This document shows, one piece after another, positions 1 to 16,463 of a DNA stretch of 64,000 bases. The notes beneath the pieces were generated by a model. It was not told the origin of the DNA. It saw only the letters and a list, made by a program, of their open reading frames with translations, and did no database searches. The stretch comes from Actinomadura sp. K4S16 (lineage in GTDB: Bacteria > Actinomycetota > Actinomycetes > Streptosporangiales > Streptosporangiaceae): positions 124,001 to 188,000 of the forward strand of contig NZ_BDDE01000009.1 in NCBI RefSeq assembly GCF_008327685.1, read 5' to 3'. A program made the translations under genes and the position numbers. Position 1 is the stretch's first letter. Every line of letters begins with the position of its first letter.

Positions 1-3000
1 GCCCGGGTGCAGCGCGGCCACCTCGTCAGGGTCGCGACGATCGGTCTTGCCCATCTCCAGGAACCGCCCGCCTCCCGGCAGCAGCCGCAGAGAGGCGTCG
101 ACGAACTCGTGTGCGAGCGCGTTGAGGACGATGTCGACGCCGCGGCCTCCGGTGGCGTCCAGGAACTTCTCCTCGAATCCCAGGGTCCGGGAGGAGGCGA
201 TGCGTTCTTCGGGCAGGCCCGCGGCACGCAGCGTCGCGTGCTTGCCGGGGCCGGCCGTCCCGTAGACCTCCAGGCCGAGGTGCCGGGCGAGCTGCAGCGC
301 GGCGGAGCCGACGCCGCCGGCGGCCGCGTGCACCAGCAGCCGTTCGCCGGCCCTGGCCCCGGCGAGGTCCACCAGACCGAAGTAGGCGGTGAGGAACACG
401 CTGGGCACGGACGCGGCCTCGGCGAAGGTCCAGCCGTCGGGCACCCGCGCGACCAGCCGCCGGTCGGCGGTGGTGACGGGTCCGGTCCCGGCGGTGAACA
501 GGCCCATGACGCGGTCTCCGGGGGCCAGGTCGGTGACGGCGGAGCCCACGGCGGTGACGATGCCCGCTCCCTCTCCGCCGATCGGCCGCGGGTCGTCGAG
601 CATCCCGAGGGCGACGACGACGTCCCGGAAGTTGACGCCGCCGGCGCGCAGGTCGACCTGGACGTCGCCAGGTGCCAGGCCGGAGGGCGCGGGAACCTCG
701 GCCAGCGTCAGGTCCTCCAGTGTGCCGGTGGCCGCGGCGGCGAGCCGCCATGCGCCGCCCGCGGGTTCCGGCAGCAGCGTGTCGTCGCCCGCGGTGCGGG
801 TCAGCCGCGGCGCGAGCGCCGTGCCCGCGCGGAAGGCGATCTGCGGTTCGCCCGCGGCGAGGGCCGCCGGGAGCGCGCGTCCGGACGCCGGATCGCCGTC
901 CAGGTCGACGAGGGTGAACCGGGCGGGATGCTCGGACTGCGCGGACCGCACCAGACCCCAGACGGCGCTGTGCGCCGGCCCGGAGAGCGGATCGCCGGGC
1001 CCGGTCGCGATCGCACCGCACGTGACGACGGTGAGGTGGCTCGTCCCGTCGGGATCAGCGGTCAGATGCTCCTGGAGGAAGTGCAGGGCCTCCGCCGCGG
1101 CGGCACGAGCCTCCGCGGGCGTGTTCCGCTCGGGTGGAGCGAGGACGACGACGTTCTGTGCTCCTGGGGACCCCGTGATGAGCGCGCCGCCGGTCTGCAC
1201 GAAGTGACCGGCGTCTTGCAGCGCGTCGGCCAGGAGCGGGTCCCCGGCGCCCAGGATGGAGAAGTCACCTGACGGCACGTCCTCGGGCAGGGCGATCGGT
1301 GCCCAGTCCACGTGGAAGAGCGAGTCGCGATGAGGCGCGCCAGGTGCCGCGAAGTCCGTGGACAGCGGGCGCGACACCAGGCCGTCGGCGGTCAGGACCG
1401 GTTCGCCGGCCGGATCGGTCAACACCACCGAGGCATGGTCGCCGTCGACGGTGAGGGTGGCGCGGACCTCGGTGGCGCCCGTCGCGTGGAGCGTGACGCC
1501 CGTCCACGCGAAGGGGAGCCGCACCGGCGCGTCGGGCTCGGTGTCCTCCATCGCCGTCAGCAGCAGCGGGTGGAGTGCGGCGTCCAGCAACGCCGGGTGG
1601 ATGCCGTACCCGTCGGCCCCGATGTCCTCTGGGAGCCGGATGTCGCCGTGCACCTGGCCGCTGGCCCCTCGCCAGGCGCCGGCGAGGCCCTGGAAGGTAG
1701 GACCGTACAGGTAGCCGTGCTCGGCCAACTGCTCGTACAGGCCGCTGATGGCGAGTGGCTCCGAGCCCTCGGGCGGCCAGGCCGCCGGGTCGGCCGCGGC
1801 GGGTGCGGCCTGCGGCGCCTCGGTCAACTCCCCGGTCGCGTGCCGGGTCCACGGCGGCTCGTGCTCGTCGGTGTCCGGACGTGAGTGCACCGTGACCTGG
1901 CGGCTGCCCCGCTCGTCCGGCGGCTGCACCGCCACCTGCAGTTGGACGGCGTGGCCGTCGTCCAGGACGAGCGGCGTGTGCAGGGTCAGCTCGCGCACGT
2001 GCGACAGGCCGGTGTAATGCCCGGCGTGCAACGCCAGGTCCAGGAACGCGGTGCCGGGGAGCAGCACCGTCCCGGTGACGGTGTGCTCGGCCGTCCACGG
2101 ATGGGTGCGCGCCGACAGCCGCCCGGTGAGCAGCACGGTGTCCTGGTCGGCGACGGTGACCGCCGCGGTCAGGACGGGGTGACCCCCCGGCGCCAGGCCA
2201 CCGGCTCGCGCCCCGGCTGTGCCGGGGCCGGGCGCCAGCCAGTAGCGGCGGCGCTGGAACGCGTACGTCGGCAGGTCGACGGGCCGTCCGCCCGGAATCG
2301 CCGCCCCCCAGTCCACGGCTCGCCCATGGATCCATGCTTGCGCCGCCGACGTCAGGAACCGCGCCTGCCCGCCGTCGTCGCGGCGCAGGGTGCCGAGGGC
2401 CAGGGCGCCGCGGAAGCGGTCCGCGCCCGCGTCGAGGGTCTGCTGTACCGCGACGGTCAGCACCGGATGCGGGCTGACCTCGATGAAGGTACGGTGGCCG
2501 TCCTCGTGCAGCGCCGCGGTCGACCGTTCGAGCTCGACAGTGTGGCGCAGGTTGCGGTACCAGTACGAGGCGTCCAGTTCCGAACCGTCGATCCGGGCGC
2601 CGGTGACCGTCGAATAGAAGGCGGTATCGCAGGAGCGGGGGACGATGCCCGACAAGGCGGCGACCAGGTCGTCGCGGATCGACTCCACCTGGGCCGTGTG
2701 CGAGGCGTAGTCCACCGCGATCCGGCGTGCCTGCACGCCGTCGGCGGCGCAGGCGGCGAGCAGCTCCTCCAGCGCGCCGGGCTCTCCGGCGACGACGGTG
2801 GCCTCGGGCCCGTTGACCGCCGCGACGTCGACGCGTCCCGGCCAGTCCGTGATGCGCTCCCGGACGCGCGCGGCCGGAAGGGGCACCGACACCATCCCGC
2901 CGGCGCCGGCGAGAGCGCGGAGTGCGCGGCTGCGCAGGGCGACGACCATGGCGGCGTTGTCGAGTGTGAGTGCGCCGGCCGCCCAGGCCGCGACGATCTC

Positions 3001-6000
3001 GCCCTGGGAGTGGCCGAGCACCGCATCAGGGGCGACGCCCAAGGATCGCCACTGCTCGGTCAGGGCGACCATGACGGAGAACAGCGCCGGCTGGACGACG
3101 TCCACCTGGTCCAGGCCGGTGCCGGACCTCAGTGTCTCGGACAGGGACCAGTCCACGTGCGGAGCGAGCGCCTGCCCGCACCGTTCGATGGCCCGCGCGA
3201 ACACCGGTGAGGCGTCCATCAACTCCACGCCCATGCCCGTCCACTGCGAGCCCTGGCCGGGATAGACGAAGACCGTCCGTCCCGGGTCGCCCGGCGTTCC
3301 GGTCACCACCGAGGGCGACGGAGCGCCCTCAGTGAGCGCCGCCAGGCCGGTCAGCGCGCTTGGCCGGTCCTCCGCGACCACCACCGCGCGGACGGGGAGC
3401 TGTGCCCGCGTGTTCGCGAGCGAGAACGCAGCGTCCGCAGGGGCCAGATCCGGTTGCTCTTCGGCGAACTCATGGAGCCGGGCGGCTTGAGCCCGTAGTG
3501 CGGTGTCCGTTGCTCCGGACAGGATCCATGGGATCGGGGTGGTGTCTGTGTTGTGGTCTTGGGTGGGTTCGGGTTCGGGTTCGGGGTCGGTTGGGGGTGC
3601 TTGTTCGAGGATGAGGTGGGCGTTGGTGCCGCTGATGCCGAAGGAGGACACTCCGGCGCGGCGGGGTCTGCCTGTCTCGGGCCATTGGACGGGTCCGGTC
3701 AGGAGCCGGACGGTGCCGGTGGACCAGTCGACGTGGGGGGAGGGTTCGTCGGCGTGCAGGGTCGGGGGCAGTACGCCGTGGCGGAGCGCTTGGACGGTTT
3801 TGATGACGCCGGCGATCCCGGCGGCGGCGGCGGGGTGCCCGATGTTGGATTTGATGGATCCGATCCAGAGGGGGTGTGCGGGGTCGCGGTGGTGTCCGTA
3901 GGTGGTGTGGAGGGCTTGGGCTTCGATGGGGTCGCCGAGGGTGGTGCCGGTGCCGTGGGTTTCGACGGTGTCGATGTCGTGGGGGGTGAGGTGGGCGTTG
4001 GTGAGGGCTTGGTGGATGACGCGTTGCTGGGAGGGTCCGTTGGGGGCCGACAGGCCGTTGCTGGCGCCGTCTTGGTTGGTGGCGGTGCCGCGGATGGTGG
4101 CCAGGATGGGGTGGTGGTTTTGTTGGGCTTGGGTGAGGGGTTCGATGAGGACGAGGCCGGCGCCTTCGGCCAGGCCGATGCCGTCGGCACCGGCCCCGAA
4201 CGCCTTGCACCGCCCGTCGCGCGCGAGGCCGCGCTGGCGGCTGAACCCGAGGAACGGGTCCGCCGTCGCGAGGATCCCGACACCGCCGGCGAGGGCGAGC
4301 GTGCATTCGCCGTTGCGGATGGCCTGGGCGGCCAGGTGGAGGGCGACGAGGGAGGAGGAGCAGGCGGTGTCCACGGTCACGGCCGGGCCTTCCAGCCCGA
4401 AGGTGTAGGCCACCCGCCCCGACACCACGCTCGCGTTCGTTCCGGTGAGGAGGTGTCCTTCCAAGCCCGGAGGCACTCGGTCCAGGCCGCCTCCGTACTG
4501 CGGCTGGTTGCAGCCGACGAAGGTCCCGGTCGCGCTGCCGCGCAGCGACGCGGGATCGATCCGCGCGTTCTCGATCGCCTCCCAGGCGGTCTCCAGCAGG
4601 ATCCGCTGCTGCGGGTCCATCGCGAGCGCCTCACGCGGCGAGATGCCGAAGAACCCCGCATCGAAGTCGCCCACGTCGTACAGGAACCCGCCGTGCTGGA
4701 CGTAGCTCGTGCCGGGCCGGTCAGGATCCGGATCGAAGAGGCCCTCAAGGTCCCAGCCGCGGTCGGTGGGGAAGTCGGCGATGGCGTCGGTGCCGGACAG
4801 CACCAGCTCCCACAGCTCTTCCGGAGAACGGACCCCGCCCGGGAACCGGCACGCCATGCCGATGATCGCGAGCGGTTCGTCCGGTGCGGCCACGTGGGTG
4901 ACCGTTGCCGTTGCGCCACCGGTGTCCGGGGCGTCCTCCAGCTCGGCGGCCAGCAGCCGTGCGATGCGCGTCGCCGTCGGGTGGTCGAACACCAGCGTCG
5001 CCGGCAGCCTCAACCCCGTCAGCGCGGCGAGCCGGTTTCGGAGTTCGACCGCCGTCAGCGAGTCGAAGCCGAGGTCGGTCAGGGCCCGTCCGGCGTCGAT
5101 GGTGTCCGCCGATTGATGACCCAGCACGCCCGCGATGTTCGTGCGGACCAGCTCGGTCAGGGCGTCCGTCCGCTCCTGGCCGGCCAGCCCGCCCAGCCGC
5201 CGGCGGAGGCTGCTCGCTTCGTCGTCCGGTCGCTCGGCTCGCGCCTCGGCCAGCTTCCTGATCTCGGGAAGATCCTGCAGCAGCGCGCTCGGCCGCTCGG
5301 ACGCGAAGATCGGTGAGAAGCGGTCCCACCTGATGTCGGCGATGAGCCGGAACGTCTCGTCGTGGTCGAGTACCTGCTGGAGCGCGGCGGTCGCCTCATC
5401 CGGGGCCATCTCGAACAGGCCGTGCGAGCGGGCGCGTTCGCCGACGCGCCCCTCGGCCATCCCGCCGCCCGCCCAGCTTCCCCACGCGATCGACGTGGCG
5501 GGCAGCCCTGCCGCGCGCCGCCGCGCCGCCAGCGCGTCCAGGAAGGCGTTGCCGGGCGCGTAGTTCGCGAGCCCGGGCGACCCGAACGTCGCGGAGAACG
5601 ACGAGAACAGCACGAACGCCGACAGCTCCAGGCCCTCGGTCAGCTCGTGCAGATTCAGCGCGCCCTGCGCCTTCACCGCCAGCACGGGATCCATCCGCTC
5701 CGGCGACAGCGCGTCCACGACGCAGTCGTCCAGCACGGCCGCCGTGTGCACCACGGCGGACAGCGGATGCCCGTCCGGGATGGCCCGCAGCACCTCCGCC
5801 AGGGCCTCCCGGTCGGAGATGTCACACCGTGCGAAGGTCACGTCCGCGCCGTGGGCGGCCAATTCGTCCCGTAGGTCTTCGGCGCCTGGCGCCTCGCCAC
5901 CCCGGCGGCTCACCAGCAGAAGGTGCGGAGCGCCGTGGGAGGCGAGGTACCGGGCCACGTGCGCGCCGAGCGTCCCGGTCCCGCCGGTGATGAGAACCGT

Positions 6001-9000
6001 GCCCTCCGGCCGCCATGTTCGTGAGGCTGGACGGCCGTGAAGTGGGGCATGCGACAGCCGGCGCACCCGGACCCCGGTCGGCCGGATGGCGAGCTGGTCC
6101 TCCGGCCCCGGATCGGCGAGGATGCCGCACAGCCGTTCCCAGGTCCGGTCGTCCGGTTCGCCTTCGCCGGGCAGGTCGATCAGCCCGCCCCACATGCCCG
6201 GGTGCTCCAACGCGGCCACCAGGCCCAATCCCCAGGTCACGGCCTGGAACGGGTCCGGCGGAGCGTCGTCCTCGCCGGTGCGGACGGCCCCGCGGGTGAG
6301 CGTCCAGAGCCTTCCCGTGAAGCCCGTGTCAAGGGCCGCCTGCACGAGGGCCGCCGATCCCGCCGCACCGGCCGGAACATGAGGTTCGCCGGGCACCCTG
6401 TCGCCGTCCAGCGAGAGCAGGGAGACGATCCCGTCGAACTCGCCGTCCTCCACCGCTTGCCGCAGCGCCTCGGCGAGGTCCGACCTGCCGTAGGCGGCGG
6501 CCTCCGCCACTCGTACTTCGGCGCCGTGTCCCGCTAGCGCGTCCGCGACCGCCCGCACCTCCGTGCTCTCGGGGCGGGTCAGGACGAGCCAGCGTCCCGG
6601 CACCCGGTCCGAACCCGGGGTGTACGGCTTCCAAACGATCTTGTAGCGCCGCTCGTCCAGGGCGCCGTCGCGCCGCAGGTTCTTGCGCCAGGTTGCCAGC
6701 GCGGGGACGACGTCGGTCAGCGCCTCCTGGCCCAGGTTCAGGGTCGCCGCGAGGGCCTGGAGATCGCCCTCGTCCACCGCATTCCAGAGACGGGTCTCCC
6801 CGGGTGCGTGCCTGTGCCCGTTCCCGTTTCCGTTGCCCGTGTGCGTGGGCGTGTCGAGCCAGTAGTGGTGGTGTTGGAAGGGGTAGGTGGGCAGGTGGGT
6901 GGCGGTGTGGTCGGGTTCGGGTGGTTCGGGGGGTTCGGGTTGGTTGGGTTGGGTGGGTGTGTAGGTGATGGGGTGGTGGGTGTGGGTGTGTAGGTGGGCG
7001 AGGTTGTGGAGGTAGTGGGTGTAGGTGTGGTGGTCGCGGGTGAGGGTGTGGTGGACGAGGGGTTCTGCGGGCGGGTTGTTTGTGGTGTCTGGGGTGTGGG
7101 TGTGGGTGTGGGTGTGGGTGAGGGTGTGGGTGAGGTCGGTGGTGAGGATGGGGTGGGGGCTGATTTCGAGGTAGGTGGTGTGGCCGGTGTGGTGGAGGTG
7201 TGTGGTGGTTTGGTGGAGTTGGACGGTGTGGCGGAGGTTGGTGTGCCAGTAGGCGGGGTCGGGGTGGGGGTTGGTTTGGCCGGTGCAGGTGGAGATCCAG
7301 GTGATGGTGGGTGGTTGGGGGGTGATGCCGGTCAGGGCGGTGAGGATGTGGGTTTGGAGGGTGTCGATGGCGGGGTGGTGGGAGGGGTAGTTGACGGGGA
7401 GGCGTTTGCTGCGGATGCCGTTGCGGGTGCAGTGCTCCAGGAGGCGGGTCAGGGCGGTGTCGGGTCCTGAGACGGTGGTGGAGTCGGGTCCGTTGACCGC
7501 GGCGATCGATATCTCTTCCAGGCCGTCCAACTCGTCGAGGGTGTGGGGGTGGGCGGCGATGTGGGCCATGCCGCCGGTGTGGTGCAGGCGGGTGAGGGCT
7601 TGGGAGCGCAGGGCGCTGATGCGGGCGGCGTCGTGCAGGGTGAGGGCGCCGGCGATGTGGGCGGCGGCGATTTCGCCTTGGGAGTGGCCGATGACGGTGT
7701 CGGGGTGGACGCCGTGGGCTTGCCAGAGCCGGGCCAGTGACACCATGATCGCGAACAGGGCGGGTTGGATTACCTCGGTGCGGTCCCATACCGGGCTGTC
7801 GGGGGGTTGGGTGAGGGTCTGGGTCAGGGACCAGTCCAGGTGTGGTGCCAGTGCCTGCTCGCATTCGGCCATGGATGCGGCGAACACCGGGGACTGCTGC
7901 AGCAGGGCCGCGCCCATGCCCGGCCACTGCGATCCCTGGCCGGGGAACACGAACACCGTCTTGCCGGCCGGGCGGGCCTGACCGGTCACCACCCCGCCGG
8001 TGTCGCGGCCGGCGGCGATCGCGTCCAGCCCGTCCAGTAGTTCGCTGGTGCTGGTGCCGATGATGACCGCGCGGTGGTCGAACAGGGTCCGGCCCGACCG
8101 CAGCGCGCGCGCGGTCCGAACCGCGAAACCAGTACCGGGATCGGTGCCGGTGCCGGTGCCGGTGCCGGTGTCGGTGGCGGGGTGGTTGGTGCGGGTCCAG
8201 GCGGCCAGCCGGCGGGCCTGGTCGCGCACCGCGCCCTGGCCGCGACCCGACACCACCCACACCACCGGACCATCCGAGCCGGCGGACTCGGCGCGCGGAT
8301 CAGCCGCGGGCTCGGATTGGGAGGCCTGCTCCAAGATCACGTGGGCATTCGTGCCGCTTGCGCCGAAGGCCGAGACCGCCGCGCGCCGCGGCCGGTCCAC
8401 CCGCGGCCACTCGGTGGCCTCGGTCAGCAGCCGCACCGCACCGGCCGACCAGTCCACCGCCCGCGACGGCTCGTCCACATGCAACGTCCGCGGCAATATG
8501 CCCTCTTGCAGCGCCATGATCGCCTTGATGACCCCGGCGACCCCGGCCGCCGCCTGGGCGTGGCCGATGTTCGACTTCACCGAACCCAGCCAGAGCGGAC
8601 GATCGTGGGGACGGCTGCGCCCGTACGTGGCGAGGAGCGCCTGGGCTTCGATCGGGTCGCCCAGCGAGGTGCCGGTCCCATGGGCCTCCACCACGTCCAC
8701 GTCCGCACCCGACAACCGCGCATTGGCCAGGGCCTGCTCGATGACGCGCTGCTGAGACAGCCCGTTGGGCGCCGTAAGGCCGTTGCTCGCGCCGTCCTGG
8801 TTGATCGCCGAACTGCGCATCACCGCCAGGACGCGGTGGCCGTTGCGTTCGGCGTCCGAGAGCCGCTCCAGCAGGAGGATGCCGACGCCCTCCGACCAGC
8901 CGGTCCCGTCGGCCGAGTCGGAGAACGCCTTGCAGCGGCCGTCCGGGGCCAGGCCGCCCTGCCGACTGAACTCGACGAAGGCTCCCGGTGTCGCGATCGC

Positions 9001-9702
9001 CACCGCGCCGCCGGCCAGGGCCAGGCCGCATTCGCCGCGGCGGAGCGCTTCTCCCGCGAGGTGCATCGCCACCAGAGAGGACGAGCACATGGTGTCCAGA
9101 GTGATCGCGGGACCGTGCAGGCCGAGTATGTAGGCGATGCGACCGGAGGCGATGGCGGGGGAGGCGCCTGTGAGCACATGGCCCTCGACGTTCTGCGGGG
9201 CCGCGTACACGCCGGGCCCGTAGCCCGCGTAGGCGGCGCCGACGAACACGCCGGTCTGCGTGCCGCGCAGGGAACCGGGCGCGATGCCCGCCCGCTCGAT
9301 CGCCTCCCAGGACGTCTCCAGCAGGAGCCGCTGCTGCGGGTCCATGGCCAGGGCCTCGCGCGGCGAGATGCCGAAGAACTCCGCGTCGAAGCCCGGCATG
9401 TCGTCCAGGAATCCGCCGCGCTGTGTGGAGGACGTATGCGAGCCGTTGCCGTCCTTGCCGAAGAGCGCGTCCAGGTCCCAGCCGCGGTCGGCGGGGAAGT
9501 CACCGATGGCGTCGGTGCCGTCGATGACCAGCCGCCACAAGTCCTCGGGACTGCGCACGCCGCCGGGGTAACGGCATGCCATGCCGACGACCGCGATCGG
9601 CTCGTCCGCCTGCGCCTCCACCTCGCGCAGCCGCTCCCGCGCCTGGCGCAGCTCCGCGGTGACCCACTTCAGGTTGTCGAGCAGCTTCTGTTCCGTGGCC
9701 AT
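1..9702 (-). CDS. Modular type I polyketide synthase, at least two modules (3' end outside window)
   Basis: The frame is open from 9702 to the left edge (at least 3,234 codons), so the C-terminus is missing. The ATG at 9702 has GGAG 11 nt upstream. An N-terminal docking helix begins MATEQKLLDNLKW. Module 1 has KS (DTMCSSS, Cys ~206), AT (GHSQG, Ser ~674, YPSH), KR (TGGTGTLG; LDD motif; Tyr ~1381 in NYAPGNA) and ACP (GFDSL, Ser ~1547). The LDD motif, and Phe rather than Trp eight residues before the Tyr, indicate a B-type KR. Module 2 has KS (DTACSSS, Cys ~1781), AT (GHSQG, Ser ~2232, VDYASH), DH (HTVTGTVLLP and HPALLDAALH) and an ER with HAAAGGVGSA. Its KR and ACP must lie beyond the edge. 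VDYASH is the methylmalonyl-CoA signature; YPSH in the first AT is a near variant. The protein extends a polyketide chain received from the preceding gene, 46 nt upstream. Confidence 0.95.
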   Translation of the reverse strand, partial: MATEQKLLDNLKWVTAELRQARERLREVEAQADEPIAVVGMACRYPGGVRSPEDLWRLVIDGTDAIGDFPADRGWDLDALFGKDGNGSHTSSTQRGGFLDDMPGFDAEFFGISPREALAMDPQQRLLLETSWEAIERAGIAPGSLRGTQTGVFVGAAYAGYGPGVYAAPQNVEGHVLTGASPAIASGRIAYILGLHGPAITLDTMCSSSLVAMHLAGEALRRGECGLALAGGAVAIATPGAFVEFSRQGGLAPDGRCKAFSDSADGTGWSEGVGILLLERLSDAERNGHRVLAVMRSSAINQDGASNGLTAPNGLSQQRVIEQALANARLSGADVDVVEAHGTGTSLGDPIEAQALLATYGRSRPHDRPLWLGSVKSNIGHAQAAAGVAGVIKAIMALQEGILPRTLHVDEPSRAVDWSAGAVRLLTEATEWPRVDRPRRAAVSAFGASGTNAHVILEQASQSEPAADPRAESAGSDGPVVWVVSGRGQGAVRDQARRLAAWTRTNHPATDTGTGTGTGTDPGTGFAVRTARALRSGRTLFDHRAVIIGTSTSELLDGLDAIAAGRDTGGVVTGQARPAGKTVFVFPGQGSQWPGMGAALLQQSPVFAASMAECEQALAPHLDWSLTQTLTQPPDSPVWDRTEVIQPALFAIMVSLARLWQAHGVHPDTVIGHSQGEIAAAHIAGALTLHDAARISALRSQALTRLHHTGGMAHIAAHPHTLDELDGLEEISIAAVNGPDSTTVSGPDTALTRLLEHCTRNGIRSKRLPVNYPSHHPAIDTLQTHILTALTGITPQPPTITWISTCTGQTNPHPDPAYWHTNLRHTVQLHQTTTHLHHTGHTTYLEISPHPILTTDLTHTLTHTHTHTHTPDTTNNPPAEPLVHHTLTRDHHTYTHYLHNLAHLHTHTHHPITYTPTQPNQPEPPEPPEPDHTATHLPTYPFQHHHYWLDTPTHTGNGNGNGHRHAPGETRLWNAVDEGDLQALAATLNLGQEALTDVVPALATWRKNLRRDGALDERRYKIVWKPYTPGSDRVPGRWLVLTRPESTEVRAVADALAGHGAEVRVAEAAAYGRSDLAEALRQAVEDGEFDGIVSLLSLDGDRVPGEPHVPAGAAGSAALVQAALDTGFTGRLWTLTRGAVRTGEDDAPPDPFQAVTWGLGLVAALEHPGMWGGLIDLPGEGEPDDRTWERLCGILADPGPEDQLAIRPTGVRVRRLSHAPLHGRPASRTWRPEGTVLITGGTGTLGAHVARYLASHGAPHLLLVSRRGGEAPGAEDLRDELAAHGADVTFARCDISDREALAEVLRAIPDGHPLSAVVHTAAVLDDCVVDALSPERMDPVLAVKAQGALNLHELTEGLELSAFVLFSSFSATFGSPGLANYAPGNAFLDALAARRRAAGLPATSIAWGSWAGGGMAEGRVGERARSHGLFEMAPDEATAALQQVLDHDETFRLIADIRWDRFSPIFASERPSALLQDLPEIRKLAEARAERPDDEASSLRRRLGGLAGQERTDALTELVRTNIAGVLGHQSADTIDAGRALTDLGFDSLTAVELRNRLAALTGLRLPATLVFDHPTATRIARLLAAELEDAPDTGGATATVTHVAAPDEPLAIIGMACRFPGGVRSPEELWELVLSGTDAIADFPTDRGWDLEGLFDPDPDRPGTSYVQHGGFLYDVGDFDAGFFGISPREALAMDPQQRILLETAWEAIENARIDPASLRGSATGTFVGCNQPQYGGGLDRVPPGLEGHLLTGTNASVVSGRVAYTFGLEGPAVTVDTACSSSLVALHLAAQAIRNGECTLALAGGVGILATADPFLGFSRQRGLARDGRCKAFGAGADGIGLAEGAGLVLIEPLTQAQQNHHPILATIRGTATNQDGASNGLSAPNGPSQQRVIHQALTNAHLTPHDIDTVETHGTGTTLGDPIEAQALHTTYGHHRDPAHPLWIGSIKSNIGHPAAAAGIAGVIKTVQALRHGVLPPTLHADEPSPHVDWSTGTVRLLTGPVQWPETGRPRRAGVSSFGISGTNAHLILEQAPPTDPEPEPEPTQDHNTDTTPIPWILSGATDTALRAQAARLHEFAEEQPDLAPADAAFSLANTRAQLPVRAVVVAEDRPSALTGLAALTEGAPSPSVVTGTPGDPGRTVFVYPGQGSQWTGMGVELMDASPVFARAIERCGQALAPHVDWSLSETLRSGTGLDQVDVVQPALFSVMVALTEQWRSLGVAPDAVLGHSQGEIVAAWAAGALTLDNAAMVVALRSRALRALAGAGGMVSVPLPAARVRERITDWPGRVDVAAVNGPEATVVAGEPGALEELLAACAADGVQARRIAVDYASHTAQVESIRDDLVAALSGIVPRSCDTAFYSTVTGARIDGSELDASYWYRNLRHTVELERSTAALHEDGHRTFIEVSPHPVLTVAVQQTLDAGADRFRGALALGTLRRDDGGQARFLTSAAQAWIHGRAVDWGAAIPGGRPVDLPTYAFQRRRYWLAPGPGTAGARAGGLAPGGHPVLTAAVTVADQDTVLLTGRLSARTHPWTAEHTVTGTVLLPGTAFLDLALHAGHYTGLSHVRELTLHTPLVLDDGHAVQLQVAVQPPDERGSRQVTVHSRPDTDEHEPPWTRHATGELTEAPQAAPAAADPAAWPPEGSEPLAISGLYEQLAEHGYLYGPTFQGLAGAWRGASGQVHGDIRLPEDIGADGYGIHPALLDAALHPLLLTAMEDTEPDAPVRLPFAWTGVTLHATGATEVRATLTVDGDHASVVLTDPAGEPVLTADGLVSRPLSTDFAAPGAPHRDSLFHVDWAPIALPEDVPSGDFSILGAGDPLLADALQDAGHFVQTGGALITGSPGAQNVVVLAPPERNTPAEARAAAAEALHFLQEHLTADPDGTSHLTVVTCGAIATGPGDPLSGPAHSAVWGLVRSAQSEHPARFTLVDLDGDPASGRALPAALAAGEPQIAFRAGTALAPRLTRTAGDDTLLPEPAGGAWRLAAAATGTLEDLTLAEVPAPSGLAPGDVQVDLRAGGVNFRDVVVALGMLDDPRPIGGEGAGIVTAVGSAVTDLAPGDRVMGLFTAGTGPVTTADRRLVARVPDGWTFAEAASVPSVFLTAYFGLVDLAGARAGERLLVHAAAGGVGSAALQLARHLGLEVYGTAGPGKHATLRAAGLPEERIASSRTLGFEEKFLDATGGRGVDIVLNALAHEFVDASLRLLPGGGRFLEMGKTDRRDPDEVAALHPG
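6848..8293. repeat. Near-identical 1.45-kb repeat covering an AT domain (copy 1)
   Basis: This stretch matches 11844-13289 base for base at an offset of 4,996. Only two differences were spotted by eye, near 6916 and 7193. It covers the KS-AT linker, the AT and the post-AT linker of module 1 of the left PKS gene. Identity ends abruptly at both sides. A second shared block in the KS C-terminal half follows after a short divergent stretch (about 8388-8614 against 13425-13651). The pattern suggests recent duplication or gene conversion. Confidence 0.93.
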
Positions 9703-9748
9703 GGCCGCAATGGCTCCTTCGGCTGAGGCGGTGGGGTCGGATGGACGG

Positions 9749-16114
<6,366 letters not shown>

Positions 16115-16463
16115 ACGCACTCCCGGAGGTCCACGGGTACGGAGGGCGCTCGCGCGGCGCCCCTTCAGCGATGCAACCCGCCAACCCCCGGAGACGTCGC
16201 CCCCTAACCTCCGTGCACTGCCCCTAGAGGACGCCGCTGAGCACTGAGGCGAGCGGGCTCAGCGGTCATTGCTGAAAAAGGTGCGCCGGGAAGTCTGGTC
16301 GGCGTGGTTCCGCCCTTCCTGGGGACGCGCTTCACGCCGCACTGTTCTGACGTCCGCCGAGGTCGTCGCGACAGGTGTCCGGCGCAGACGCGGCCTGTGT
16401 TCCGGCCCGGCCACCAGCGGCCGCCGACCCCCTCTCGCGAATTCGTCTCCGTGGAGCACTCCC
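16115..16463. other. Intergenic region between antiporter and TROVE remnant, with a 9-bp inverted repeat
   Basis: No gene is seen. It must carry the promoter for the leftward antiporter-PKS operon. A perfect inverted repeat, CCGCTGAGC (16234-16242) and GCTCAGCGG (16257-16265), with a 14-nt loop lies about 120 bp upstream of the antiporter start. It could be an operator or a terminator-like hairpin. There is no T-tract, so the role is open. Confidence 0.4.

Noticed and set aside
7..1272. Long plus-strand frame of 421 codons opposite the ER/DH region
   Set aside because: Arg/Gly-rich with no family motif, and antisense to clear PKS domains. Such frames are typical third-position shadows in high-GC DNA.
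3553..5316. Plus-strand frame of 587 codons, Gly/Val-rich
   Set aside because: Lies opposite the KS and AT coding strand. The glycine and valine runs mirror the skewed codons of the PKS.
7080..7130. GT-rich tandem words (GTGGGTGTGGGTGT) as a possible telomere-like repeat or CRISPR
   Set aside because: They encode His-Thr repeats within the AT linker in the correct frame and occur identically in the second AT copy; no spacers.
6329..8260. Minus-strand frame of 643 codons, Pro/His/Arg-rich
   Set aside because: It is one frame off the true PKS reading of the AT region; low complexity and no domain.
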